Shown: positions 27,346-35,308, numbered from the stretch's first letter. The stretch: DNA of 64,000 nt from Sporosarcina luteola (GCF_023715535.1 NZ_JAMBOI010000005.1:62001-126000); one strand, 5' to 3'. The notes: generated by a model from the sequence alone, not told the origin. Translations and numbers: made by a program.

Positions 27346-27472
27346 ACCGCTGGAAACACGCATAAATCGGATGAAAAGCCCATAAATGATCGCATAAACG
27401 CATAAAACCGTACAGGTACGCATAATTCATAATAAAAGCTCATAATCGATAAAACTTGCGCATAAACGTGTA
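27336..27472. repeat. Degenerate tandem repeat cluster with CGCATAA core, about seven units
   Basis: The word CGCATAA (or CCCATAA/CTCATAA) recurs at about 27340, 27358, 27379, 27391, 27398, 27418, 27438 and 27459, mostly spaced 18-21 bases, with degenerate A/G-rich filler (CCGCTGGAAACA, TCGGATGAAAAG, and so on). It starts at the helD stop codon and ends before a hairpin. The spacers are not unique and repeats are not exact, so it is not CRISPR. Confidence 0.75.
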
Positions 27473-27473
27473 A

Positions 27474-27500
27474 AAGGATTCTCCCTGAGAGAATCCTTAC
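27474..27500 (+). terminator. Hairpin/terminator beyond helD
   Basis: AAGGATTCTC / GAGAGAATCCTT stem; the following T content is modest. From 27500 to 27605 I see no gene. Confidence 0.6.
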
Positions 27501-27605
27501 TAATTTATTCTGCAGAAACTTCCCAAATGATCAGCACTGAGCATTCAGCAGCAGGAGATCTCATCGACACTTTCCATTACTCTGAACAGTAAATAAATAG
27601 TTCGT

Positions 27606-27643
27606 AAACGGAGCGCTCCATTTAAGGATCGCTTCGTTTTTTT
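27606..27643 (+). terminator. Orphan terminator-like hairpin
   Basis: AAACGGAGCG pairs imperfectly with CGCTTCGTTT and is followed by a T run, but no gene ends just before it. It may be what remains of a lost gene. Confidence 0.6.
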
Positions 27644-27707
27644 ATTGCATGAAAAGGAAGGGGTTTCCATCGTTTTGTGGAATAGATAGGAGAGTAAGGG
27701 TGAACTT

Positions 27708-27842
27708 ATGATGGGCAAACATTCTATTATTAGTATTTTTATTGGTATTTTCCTTGTGGTTATTGCAGGTTGTTCGTCAAGTGCTGATTGGAATACATCA
27801 TTTGTTTTATGGAATGGCGATAACCTGAATGATTTCGGATGA
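27708..27842 (+). CDS. Mini lipoprotein, possibly truncated
   Basis: 44 codons. MMGKHSIISIF starts a short signal peptide whose lipobox ends in VIAGC (Cys at residue 22), followed by SSSADWNTSFVLWNGDNLNDFG and a TGA. The S-A-x-W-x-x-S-F-V-x-W pattern after the Cys resembles small Bacillus lipoproteins that continue for another 50-60 residues. The charged codons after the stop (EFEKGMENWRNN) suggest a nonsense truncation. An AGGAGAGTAAGGG site precedes it, with about ten bases spacing. Function unknown. Confidence 0.5.
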   Translation: MMGKHSIISIFIGIFLVVIAGCSSSADWNTSFVLWNGDNLNDFG

Positions 27843-27954
27843 GAATTTGAAAAAGGAATGGAAAATTGGAGGAATAACTAAGGCGATTGTTATTTGACCA
27901 TTAGTTAGTATAGGAAAAACATTTCATTCTGGAATAAAGTTTAGGGGGAGTTAT

Positions 27955-28488
27955 TTGAAAAAGAAAATTATATTTTTATCATTTGGTCTAATCATTTTCA
28001 TATCTGTAATTTGGATATCCATTCATATTGTTAACAGTGGCAAATTCACAAAATGGAGTCATACAACTGCTTTAGAAGATCATTTTAATAATGGAGAAGC
28101 GATGTATTTAGGCTATAACTTTTCATGGGAAGGGATAGGCCGACCAACACTTAAACAGATAGAATTTATAAAGAAGGATGGAACATCCATAACGCAAGAC
28201 AGTGATGGTTTTCAGATACAGCCATATATAGAAATCTCACCAGATGGTAACTTTATTGGGACAATGGATGAAAGTACGGTTAAGAATGAAGGGCTAATTA
28301 ACAATTTAATTCCATTTGAGGATTTCGAAGTGGATGGAGACTTTCGTGTTGTACTAAAAGTGAAATTTCAGGGGATTAATACGGACGATGATATTAGTAT
28401 GGTGAAGATAACATATAAAAAGTTTGGTGTAACCCATAATCAAAACATTTCGTTTGATGACGGAATTCTTATGGAAAAAACCAATTAG
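27955..28488 (+). CDS. Hypothetical membrane-anchored protein
   Basis: 177 residues, no family recognised. One N-terminal transmembrane helix (IIFLSFGLIIFISVIWISIHIV) without a lipobox, then a soluble extracytoplasmic domain with alternating strands (AMYLGYNFSWEGIGRPTLKQIEFIKKDG, FRVVLKVKFQGI, ISMVKITYKKFGV), probably a beta-sandwich. TTG start after AGGGGGAG. The gene is clearly AT-richer than its core neighbours and follows another small envelope protein, fitting an accessory island at 27.6-30.8 kb. Confidence 0.65.
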   Translation: MKKKIIFLSFGLIIFISVIWISIHIVNSGKFTKWSHTTALEDHFNNGEAMYLGYNFSWEGIGRPTLKQIEFIKKDGTSITQDSDGFQIQPYIEISPDGNFIGTMDESTVKNEGLINNLIPFEDFEVDGDFRVVLKVKFQGINTDDDISMVKITYKKFGVTHNQNISFDDGILMEKTN

Positions 28489-28530
28489 GGATTTCCATTA
28501 AGTTTAACTTAAGGGCGCGATCATATTAGC

Positions 28531-28557
28531 TGTCACAAAATCCTTTCCTCATTCGTT
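28531..28557 (+). promoter_or_regulatory. Predicted ECF41 sigma-factor promoter
   Basis: TGTCACA (28531-28537), a 16-base spacer, then CGTT (28554-28557). Published ECF41 target promoters have TGTCACA and CGTC 16 or so bases apart. It lies 35 bases upstream of the oxidoreductase start, whose partner gene encodes an ECF41 sigma factor, so it is probably autoregulatory. Confidence 0.75.
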
Positions 28558-28591
28558 TTGATTGCAAAACAAATGTGGGAGGGTTTTTTTT

Positions 28592-29890
28592 ATGTTTACC
28601 TATGATGTTGCGGTCGTTGGTGGTGGATTGGCTGGGTTGACAGCAGCTAATTTTCTGGCGAGGGAAGGAAAAAAGGTCGTTGTTTTGGAAAAATCGAAAC
28701 GCCTAGGTGGAAGGGCGATGACAAATGAAAAAAATGGGGTTCTTATGAACTTTGGACCGCATGGATTGTATATGTCAGGGGATGCTGCAAATATTTTAAC
28801 TGAACTTGGACTATCTCTTCCAGGTGGGAATGCTACGAAAGGTGTTCATATTCACGGCATTTTAAATGATGAAGTTCATGTCATTCCAAGAGATTTTCCA
28901 TCAATCATGTCATCACCACTTCTTTCGTGGAAAGCCAAATTCATACTCGGTAAATTAATGGGTAAGATTATGAGATTAACTATTTATTCCATTCCGGAAG
29001 TTAGCCTAAAGGAGTGGGTGGATTCAGAAATATCTGATCCAATGGTGAGGCGTCTATTTTACTCAATTTGTCGATTGACTTCCTATACGAATGCCCCGAC
29101 TTTACAGCTTGCAAAGCCAGTTTTAAAGCAGGTGAAGCGTTCATTACATGCGGGCGTCTTATATGTTGATGGAGGTTGGGATACAATTGTTCAAAGCTTT
29201 AAGAAGCAGGCAGAAGCACTGGGAGCTAAAATTGTTTCGAATAAAAATGTTATAAATATTGAACATCATGAGCAATATCAAATCATACAATGCTCAGATG
29301 GTACGGTCATTCATGTGCCTAATTGTATCATTGCAGCCCCGCCGAAAGAGGCAATGAATATGTTGAATGGTGCAGAATATACTTCTTTACGTTTGTGGAA
29401 GGAACAAGCAATTCCTGTTACGGCATGCTGTTTAGATCTGGGGATTAGAAAGTTACCTAACCCAAAACATCAATTTGCGATAGGACTCGACCAAGCTTTG
29501 TTTTTTACGAACCAATCAAGAGCTGCAAAGTTAAGTGAAGACGGGACATTGGTAGTAAGCATAGCAAAATATCATGATCCAATGGAAGAAATAAACGTAA
29601 ACACAGATAAGAAACAATTAGAATCAGTAATGGATTTGCTTCATCCTGGATGGCAAAAAGAAGTCGTGGTGCAACAATTTTTACCGAAACTAACGGTATC
29701 GCATGATTTTCCACATACCAAACGAATAGAGAATCCAGGTCCAAGCATACCGGAAATGAAAGGAATCTATATAGCAGGAGATTGGGCGGGCCATGAAGAA
29801 GTATTAGCTGACGCTGCTGTTGCGAGTGGGAAGCGTGCTGCGCTAGAAATTTTACATGTAAAAGAAACGGTTTTAGCAAAGGAAGGATAA
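28592..29890 (+). CDS. FAD-dependent amine-oxidase/phytoene-desaturase-like oxidoreductase
   Basis: 432-residue flavoprotein. The N-terminal Rossmann dinucleotide fold is intact: VAVVGGGLAGLTAANFLAREGKKVVVLEKSKRLGGRAMT, with the GxGxxG and the Glu that binds the ribose of FAD. The C-terminal GIYIAGDWAGHEEVLADAAVASGKRAA is the second FAD-binding motif of the amine oxidase/protoporphyrinogen oxidase superfamily. The middle substrate domain is not specific enough to name a substrate. ATG 28592 follows GGGAGGG. It leads a two-gene operon with the sigma factor five bases downstream, behind the ECF41 promoter. Confidence 0.88.
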   Translation: MFTYDVAVVGGGLAGLTAANFLAREGKKVVVLEKSKRLGGRAMTNEKNGVLMNFGPHGLYMSGDAANILTELGLSLPGGNATKGVHIHGILNDEVHVIPRDFPSIMSSPLLSWKAKFILGKLMGKIMRLTIYSIPEVSLKEWVDSEISDPMVRRLFYSICRLTSYTNAPTLQLAKPVLKQVKRSLHAGVLYVDGGWDTIVQSFKKQAEALGAKIVSNKNVINIEHHEQYQIIQCSDGTVIHVPNCIIAAPPKEAMNMLNGAEYTSLRLWKEQAIPVTACCLDLGIRKLPNPKHQFAIGLDQALFFTNQSRAAKLSEDGTLVVSIAKYHDPMEEINVNTDKKQLESVMDLLHPGWQKEVVVQQFLPKLTVSHDFPHTKRIENPGPSIPEMKGIYIAGDWAGHEEVLADAAVASGKRAALEILHVKETVLAKEG

Positions 29891-29895
29891 TCGTT

Positions 29896-30759
29896 TTGGA
29901 GACTGAACATTTGTATCAGATGTATAAACCTTTGTTATTTTCAATCGCCTATCGAATGACGGGAAGTATTGCAGATGCAGAAGATCTGGTTCAAGAGGCG
30001 TTTATAACGTATAACCGTGTTAAAAGTGAAAAAGTCATTGAAAACGAGAAAGCGTATTTAAGTAAGATTGTGATGAATAGCTCCATAGACAAATTGCGAT
30101 CTGCTGCAAGTAAGCGTGAGATTTATGTTGGAGAGTGGTTGCCCGAACCATTGGTAGATACAGGAAATGACCCTGCACTAACTTATTTGATGAAGGAATC
30201 TATCTCGACCGCTTATCTCCTGCTTTTGCAACAGTTAACTGAAGATGAACGAGCAGTCTACCTATTACGAGAAGTTTTTCAGTATAGTTATGAAGAAATT
30301 GCGACTATTATTGATAAGTCATCTGCCAATTGCAGGCAGATTTTTCACAGAGCCAAAAAAAGCATGAATAATCGACCGGAAGCTTCTGCACTGGATTTTT
30401 ATTCAATGAGAAGCAATGTAGAACAATTTACGGTAGCACTTCAAAAAGGGAATATCCCTAAAATGCTAGAGTTATTGAAGACAGATTCTGTATTAATTTC
30501 TGACGGAGGCGGCAAAGTAAAAGCCGCGCTAAATCCAATCTATACATCAGAGCGTATTGTCTTATTGTTTATAAGCATTATGAAAAAGCTGCCTGAAAAC
30601 TCAAGAATGGAATTCGAAGTTGTAAATGGTTATCCAGGCGTTGTCGTATCAATTAATGACTCTGTTGCTTACGTCGTCTCGATGGAATTCCAAGACGATA
30701 AAATTTGGCGAATTTTTATGGTGTCCAATCCGGATAAATTGGAACACTTGCAGAAATAA
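29896..30759 (+). CDS. ECF41-group RNA polymerase sigma factor with SnoaL-like C-terminal domain
   Basis: 287-residue sigma factor that directs RNA polymerase to its own class of promoters. Sigma-2 (YKPLLFSIAYRMTGSIADAEDLVQEAF) and sigma-4 (LTEDERAVYLLREVFQYSYEEIATIID) regions are followed by a NTF2/SnoaL-like extension of about 110 residues. The three ECF41 hallmarks are present: WLPEP in the linker, DGGGK (about residue 202) and NPDKL near the C-terminus. In this group the extension replaces an anti-sigma factor and tunes activity. TTG start after AAGGAAGG, five bases from the oxidoreductase stop, so both are co-transcribed. Confidence 0.93.
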   Translation: METEHLYQMYKPLLFSIAYRMTGSIADAEDLVQEAFITYNRVKSEKVIENEKAYLSKIVMNSSIDKLRSAASKREIYVGEWLPEPLVDTGNDPALTYLMKESISTAYLLLLQQLTEDERAVYLLREVFQYSYEEIATIIDKSSANCRQIFHRAKKSMNNRPEASALDFYSMRSNVEQFTVALQKGNIPKMLELLKTDSVLISDGGGKVKAALNPIYTSERIVLLFISIMKKLPENSRMEFEVVNGYPGVVVSINDSVAYVVSMEFQDDKIWRIFMVSNPDKLEHLQK

Positions 30760-30773
30760 AACTGAAGTGAATA

Positions 30774-30823
30774 AAAAGACGGTTGAAGAATAGCAAAACG
30801 CTAATCTTCAACCGTCTTTTATT
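30774..30823 (+). terminator. Terminator of the oxidoreductase-ECF41 operon
   Basis: 16-bp stem AAAAGACGGTTGAAGA / TCTTCAACCGTCTTTT around an A/C-rich loop. Confidence 0.9.
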
Positions 30824-30825
30824 AA

Positions 30826-30910
30826 TAGTTCTCACTCCCGCGCAAAGAGTTCTCGTTCTCCGAAGAAAAGTTCTCGTTCACGCACAAAGCCTTCTCATTC
30901 CAGTACGCTA
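30826..30910. repeat. Degenerate tandem repeat cluster, four units of about 20-22 bases
   Basis: On the plus strand GTTCTC or CTTCTC starts units at about 30829, 30850, 30872 and 30892, each continuing with CGTTC/CATTC and ending near CGCACAAA-like filler. Read on the minus strand it lies directly after the symporter stop codon, with the consensus GAACGAGAACTCTTTGCGCG. Confidence 0.65.
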
Positions 30911-30913
30911 ATT

Positions 30914-32368
30914 TCACTTCTTCTCTTTATCTTCATAAAACACATTAAAATTCGGATCGATTGTCCCGATATTCAAATGCCTTGCCTTATAATCGCGCAG
31001 CAATTCGAAGAACTTCTTACTCAAGAACATGATGACAATCAAGTTGATGAAGGTCGGGATTGCCGTTGTGATGTCCGCAAAATACCAGACAGCTTTGCCA
31101 GGCATATCATAGGAAACCGCATAGACAACCATGAGCAACCCTGGAATTGGATAGAGCCATTTATAGAAGGCAATTGTCTTGTTCTTCACTTTGATTTTCT
31201 TTTCGCCACCGAACAGATGGCGCAAGATGATTTCGTAATACGTATACCATCCGGTAGTCGTCGTCAATCCGAACAGGAAGACGGATAAGGCGATGATATA
31301 CCTGCCAGTTTGTCCGATACCTGCTTCAAACGCCGATAAAGTGAGCGCCGCCCCGTCAAGTCCGGATGACCACACTCCCGTAATGATGATCGTAAATGCG
31401 GTCATCGAACAGATGATGATCGTATCGATGAATACTTCCATCGCTCCCCACATTCCTTGTTTGATCGGATGATTCGTTTTCGCTGTGGAGTGGATCATCG
31501 GGGACGTACCCCAGCCGGCTTCATTACTGTAAACGGCACGCGCAACTCCCATCCGGATCACTTGCGCAATGACTGCCCCTGTAAATCCACCCACAGCAGC
31601 CATTCCCGTAAAGGCACTTTCGAATATTAGTCCAAAGACGGGGAGGATCTGATCAAAGTTCTTTAAGATGATAAATAGGGAAGCCAATACATAAAAGATA
31701 CTCATGAAAGGGATAAGCTTGGACGCAATCTCACCAATCCGCTTAATGCCCCCGTAAATAATTACGTAAATGAGCGTGACGTAAATCAATGAAGAAGGAA
31801 TCATGCCGATATTAAATGTAGAGCTTACAGCTTCGGAAACGGTATAGTTTTGAAGGGTAATAAAAAACGTAGTAAAGATACCGAATCCGAAAAGGACAGC
31901 TGGTATTTTCCAATACTTGAATTTCTTCTCTACACCCAATCCTTTTTCCATGTAATACGTCGGTCCGCCGTAAGGATTCCCTTTTTCATCCGTCCCACGA
32001 TAATGAACGGCCAATGATACTTCAACTGTCTTCGTCATCATTCCTAATAATGCGGTGACCCACATCCAAAAGACGGCACCTGGCCCGCCTACTGCAATTG
32101 CAGTAGCGACCCCACCAATATTTCCGACACCGACGCTCCCGCCTATCGCCGTACTTACTGCTTGAAAAGGAGTTAAGATTCCTTTTGCATCCTCGTCCTT
32201 ATCCCTCTTAGAAAATAATCTTCCGAACGTAGCCTTGAAAATATGCGGCAAATAACTGATCTGGAAAAGCTTACTTCCAATTGTGAAGTAGAGTCCTACA
32301 AATAATACCGTGAAGATGAGCGGCAACCCCCATAACCAACCGACAATCGTCTCTAGAAATTGTTCCAT
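30914..32368 (-). CDS. Alanine/glycine:cation symporter family protein (AGCS)
   Basis: 484-residue sodium-coupled amino acid importer of the AlsT/DagA family, with about ten transmembrane helices. Family signatures are visible: TPFQAVSTAIGGSVGVGNIGGVATAIAVGGPGAVFWMWVTALLGMMTK in the N-terminal third and GVARAVYSNEAGWGTSPMIHSTAKTNHP in the middle. The true substrate (Ala, Gly, Gln or other) is not readable. ATG 32368 has GGAGGGAAAGGG; the frame opens 17 codons upstream without support. It diverges from the GNAT gene at 32.5 kb and ends just before a repeat cluster. Confidence 0.93.
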   Translation of the reverse strand: MEQFLETIVGWLWGLPLIFTVLFVGLYFTIGSKLFQISYLPHIFKATFGRLFSKRDKDEDAKGILTPFQAVSTAIGGSVGVGNIGGVATAIAVGGPGAVFWMWVTALLGMMTKTVEVSLAVHYRGTDEKGNPYGGPTYYMEKGLGVEKKFKYWKIPAVLFGFGIFTTFFITLQNYTVSEAVSSTFNIGMIPSSLIYVTLIYVIIYGGIKRIGEIASKLIPFMSIFYVLASLFIILKNFDQILPVFGLIFESAFTGMAAVGGFTGAVIAQVIRMGVARAVYSNEAGWGTSPMIHSTAKTNHPIKQGMWGAMEVFIDTIIICSMTAFTIIITGVWSSGLDGAALTLSAFEAGIGQTGRYIIALSVFLFGLTTTTGWYTYYEIILRHLFGGEKKIKVKNKTIAFYKWLYPIPGLLMVVYAVSYDMPGKAVWYFADITTAIPTFINLIVIMFLSKKFFELLRDYKARHLNIGTIDPNFNVFYEDKEKK

Positions 32369-32498
32369 CCCTTTCCCTCCTTTATCCCTAGTCTGAATCT
32401 TTTGTCTACTGTATGTCAAGTAGGAAAAATTGATTCATAGATTTTATAGTATGAATAAATTAAATATATAGTATAATATTGGAAAGGGAGATGTTTGT

Positions 32499-32957
32499 AT
32501 GCCGCACGTACACTATTTCTGGGGTATACCTGATGAAAAAACGTTAGATGGGATTGTACAATTACATAATAAGATTTTTATCAATGCTGATGAACTTGTA
32601 AAAAAGGCTCCACTACAGCCGAATATTCTATTTGTAGTTGCAATGATAGCGGATCAAGTAGTTGGTTATAAGATTGGATATAGTCTTTCAAAGGACCGCT
32701 ACTATAGCTGGTATGGGGGAGTTCACGAGGAATTTAGAGGAAAAGGGATTGCCTCCATGCTTATGGAGCACCAACATCGACTTGTGAAGGATAAGGATTA
32801 TAAAATAATCGAAACGAAGACGAGAAATAGGTGGAGAGATATGTTGATATTGAATATTAAACATGGATTTGATATAACGGAAACATTTACTGACGATGAG
32901 GGAATACATCGGATCGTATTGGAGAAAAGCCTGCTTAATAATAAGGAAGAGTGGTGA
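32499..32957 (+). CDS. GNAT family N-acetyltransferase
   Basis: 152-residue single-domain acetyltransferase. Motif A with the acetyl-CoA loop is clear: YSWYGGVHEEFRGKGIASMLMEHQHRLVKDK (R-G-K-G-I-A). The following NRWRDMLILNIKHGFDITETF corresponds to the C-terminal strand-helix. The acceptor is unknown. ATG follows GGAAAGGGAGATG, and a TATAAT-like -10 is just upstream. It is separated by seven bases from the lipoprotein gene and the two may be co-transcribed. Confidence 0.85.
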   Translation: MPHVHYFWGIPDEKTLDGIVQLHNKIFINADELVKKAPLQPNILFVVAMIADQVVGYKIGYSLSKDRYYSWYGGVHEEFRGKGIASMLMEHQHRLVKDKDYKIIETKTRNRWRDMLILNIKHGFDITETFTDDEGIHRIVLEKSLLNNKEEW

Positions 32958-32964
32958 GAGGGAC

Positions 32965-33360
32965 TTGAAAAAGCTTTTGGTTGGTTTATTTGTAATTATG
33001 ATGCTACTAAGTGGCTGCGGTAAAGAATATTGGGTGCTAGATAAGAAGAGATTGAATGAAGAACCCGCAGTGAGGCAATACGTCAATTACTTGCAAGATG
33101 ACAAGACGGAGCGTAAAGGCTTCAAGGTCATTGATATTGCCGAGGGGAAAAAGATGGTTGTCGTTTCAACCGGCACAAACGAACTCGAACTGGAAGCGGT
33201 AGATGTTGAAGTTTTGGATGATGAAACAATCGTCACAGTCAGAGAAGTCGAAGCGGATAGCGACGAAACCAATCCCTATATTTTAATCGGCCTTGAACGT
33301 AAAAACGGCGGAGTGAGAGTCATCAACGAAGAGGGAGAAGAATATGAAATCGGATTTTGA
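32965..33360 (+). CDS. Small lipoprotein of unknown function
   Basis: 131 residues starting at TTG after GAGAGGG. A signal peptide ends in MMLLSGC (lipobox Cys at about residue 18). The mature part is acidic: a short helix (RLNEEPAVRQYVNYLQD) followed by a run of beta-strands with many Glu/Asp and Val (MVVVSTGTNELELEAVDVEVLDDETIVTVREVE), probably a small beta domain on the outer membrane face of the cell. No family recognised. It follows the GNAT gene at seven bases. Confidence 0.72.
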   Translation: MKKLLVGLFVIMMLLSGCGKEYWVLDKKRLNEEPAVRQYVNYLQDDKTERKGFKVIDIAEGKKMVVVSTGTNELELEAVDVEVLDDETIVTVREVEADSDETNPYILIGLERKNGGVRVINEEGEEYEIGF

Positions 33361-33455
33361 TTCTGATAAGTAAATATTATCTCTTTGTATAATAACTATC
33401 GATTTTTCTAATGACAATTAGAAGAGTATAATAGAATTATACACAGGGGGTGTTC

Positions 33456-34193
33456 ATGATGGAATATATTTCACTCTTTTTCATTGGGGCCATTGCAACA
33501 ACGATCGGTACGTTGGCGGGTGGAGGCGGATTGATCAGTCTTCCCGCGATGCTGCTGCTCGGCATACCGATTCATTCCGCCATCGGTGCGAATAAAGTGT
33601 CAAACACGGTCAGCTCGTTCTCAAGCTTCCTTTTCTTAGTGAAGCACAAACAGATTTCTTTACGCGAATCGTTTTGGATCATTCCGGTAAGTCTTATTGG
33701 GGGCATCAGTGGCGGGTTCATTGCGACAAAGCTGTCAGAAGACAACTTATATATTTTGGCGATTATTCTCTTATCGTTTGCATTCATTACATCGTTCATC
33801 GGAAAAGGGGATTTCGATGGACAGGAGAAGTTGAAACTCAGCAAAGTGAGTGTGCCGGGGTTATATGGAATCGGGATTTATGATGGATTATTCGGTCCGG
33901 GGCAAGGGACATTGATGCTATATTTATTCGGGCATTTGAAAGTGGCGTATATACGCGCAGTCGGCTATGTTCGTCTCGCGACATTCTCGAGCTGCCTCGG
34001 TGCGGCGATCACTTACATTGCTGCTGGGAAAATCATTTGGCCACTTACTCTACTGTTAATGTTGGGATCTATTACAGGGGCGCAGACAGGGGTACGTATT
34101 GCGGAAAAACTGAAACCGAAATTTGTGAAGCCGATTTTACGAGTCGTGACAGTCGCATTGATCTTACAAATCATTGCAGAGAATATCGGTTGA
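33456..34193 (+). CDS. TSUP/TauE-SafE family membrane permease
   Basis: 245-residue membrane protein with eight predicted helices in two repeats. The family motif appears in both halves: IGTLAGGGGLISLPAMLLLGIPIHSAIGANKVSNTVSS near the N-terminus and GIYDGLFGPGQGTLMLYLF in the middle. TSUP proteins export or import sulfur-containing organic anions; this substrate is unknown. The start is ATG 33456 or 33459 after CAGGGGGTG. It has its own terminator. Confidence 0.88.
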   Translation: MMEYISLFFIGAIATTIGTLAGGGGLISLPAMLLLGIPIHSAIGANKVSNTVSSFSSFLFLVKHKQISLRESFWIIPVSLIGGISGGFIATKLSEDNLYILAIILLSFAFITSFIGKGDFDGQEKLKLSKVSVPGLYGIGIYDGLFGPGQGTLMLYLFGHLKVAYIRAVGYVRLATFSSCLGAAITYIAAGKIIWPLTLLLMLGSITGAQTGVRIAEKLKPKFVKPILRVVTVALILQIIAENIG

Positions 34194-34208
34194 CTACAAC
34201 TACAACGT

Positions 34209-34241
34209 AAAACTTCTACAACCGTAGAGGTTTTTATTTTT
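34209..34241 (+). terminator. Terminator of the TSUP gene
   Basis: AAACTTCTAC / GTAGAGGTTT with loop AACC and a long T run. Confidence 0.85.
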
Positions 34242-34258
34242 TGGATAAAACAACTGAA

Positions 34259-34284
34259 GCTGCCCGGAAACCCACCGGACAGCC
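34259..34284 (-). terminator. Terminator of sspH
   Basis: On the minus strand GGCTGTCCGG ... CCGGGCAGCTTC, followed by AGTTGTTTT. Confidence 0.7.
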
Positions 34285-34291
34285 GCAATTA

Positions 34292-34471
34292 TCAATGCTC
34301 TTTCAATTCGGAAATTGCAACTTCAGACCTTTCCTCCATAGCTTGGCGCAAATGAACCGTTGCGGTCCGATCGTCCTCATGGATTTTATCAATCCAGACT
34401 GAAACGCCATTATAACTAACCATAATTTCATCCGGTGACGACACAATCTGATGTGCACGTTGACTTTCCAA
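34292..34471 (-). CDS. sspH: H-type small acid-soluble spore protein
   Basis: 59-residue SspH-family protein, a minor spore-core protein made in the forespore. The family pattern is evident: ESQRAHQIVSSPDEIMVSYNGVSVWIDKIHED, then RTATVHLR and a hydrophilic tail EVAISELKE. The start is TTG at 34471, preceded by GGAGGG at proper spacing; the longer open frame would add 22 unrelated residues. A sigma-G-like -10 precedes it. It lies 62 bases after a DUF421 gene on the same strand, and both may belong to the forespore programme. Confidence 0.88.
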   Translation of the reverse strand: MESQRAHQIVSSPDEIMVSYNGVSVWIDKIHEDDRTATVHLRQAMEERSEVAISELKEH

Positions 34472-34506
34472 GCAAATCCCTCCGTTTATATAGACTTTAA
34501 CCCTGT

Positions 34507-34535
34507 TACTATGGATGAAATAGTGAAACGTACTC
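34507..34535 (-). promoter_or_regulatory. Candidate sigma-G promoter for sspH
   Basis: CATAGTA on the minus strand (34507-34513) matches CATnnTA; GAGTA 17 bases upstream is a weak -35. Confidence 0.4.
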
Positions 34536-35241
34536 ATCCCTCATATAGGAAGATTTTCAAATTATCGCTTCCGTCCACTGTCGCCAATAAAATATCAGGT
34601 GCGGCCACATTATAAAGTTTAAATTTATTCAGCAGCCATTCCATATCCTTTCCAACAGACTTCAAAGACGCCTGATCTACTTTGCCTTCTTTTACCACAA
34701 TGATTGGAAAGAAAAATGGATTTGAAACAAGCTGCATATCTTGAGGTGTCAACACTTGATGTTGAGGGGATAGGAAGATAGAAATCGTCCCGTCTGGTTC
34801 CCATAATGCCAATGACACTTTCTGTATATCTTCAATCTTATCCTTGCGGAGTTCTGATAATAAATGATCGATTGTAATTCTAGCTTTTTTTAGATTTGGA
34901 TACACGATTTCCCCATGTTTGATGAGAGGGTATGGGGATGGTTCAACCAATTTGCGTAACTTCCCCCATTTTAACGTTGCATACAAAGAAGAAATATAAA
35001 GGATTATCAATACAGTTGTCGTAATTAGTGACCCTTTCATCCCTAAATTTTCATCAGAAAGGGGGTGGGCTAAAATATTTCCGATAATCAAGGCGATGGT
35101 AAAGTCAATCAACCGTAATTGGGAAATGGAACGTTCGCCCATTAACTTTGAAGCGAATAATAAAAAGAAAAAAGCGACCACCGCACGCAGCCCCCATTGG
35201 ACTGCGGTCAGTGTTTCTTGTGCCTGGAAAAAATCCATCAT
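34534..35241 (-). CDS. DUF421 family membrane protein (YetF-like), first of two
   Basis: 235 residues: three N-terminal transmembrane helices, including FLLFASKLMGERSISQLRLIDFTIALIIGNILAHPLSD, then a cytosolic or spore-core domain with YPLIKHGEIVYPNLKKARITIDHLLSELRK and EDIQKVSLALWEPDGTISIF. These are the family marks. DUF421 proteins are frequent in spore formers, and YetF types accompany mobile spoVA operons and raise spore heat resistance. ATG 35241 has only a weak site (GGGATGTGAA). sspH follows downstream on the same strand, supporting a spore role. Confidence 0.85.
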   Translation of the reverse strand: MMDFFQAQETLTAVQWGLRAVVAFFFLLFASKLMGERSISQLRLIDFTIALIIGNILAHPLSDENLGMKGSLITTTVLIILYISSLYATLKWGKLRKLVEPSPYPLIKHGEIVYPNLKKARITIDHLLSELRKDKIEDIQKVSLALWEPDGTISIFLSPQHQVLTPQDMQLVSNPFFFPIIVVKEGKVDQASLKSVGKDMEWLLNKFKLYNVAAPDILLATVDGSDNLKIFLYEG

Positions 35242-35308
35242 AACTTCACATCCCATAAGGTAGAAAACATCTAATGATGAAGGATTCACTTCTGTGCTTA
35301 CACAAGGT

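Noticed and set aside
27230..27443. Two Phe/Tyr/Met-rich frames on the minus strand of the repeat cluster
   Set aside because: Translations of the CGCATAA repeats and the helD end; typical spurious peptides from repeats.
27336..27472. CRISPR array
   Set aside because: Repeat units are degenerate, about 20 bases including filler, with no constant-length unique spacers and no cas genes in the window.
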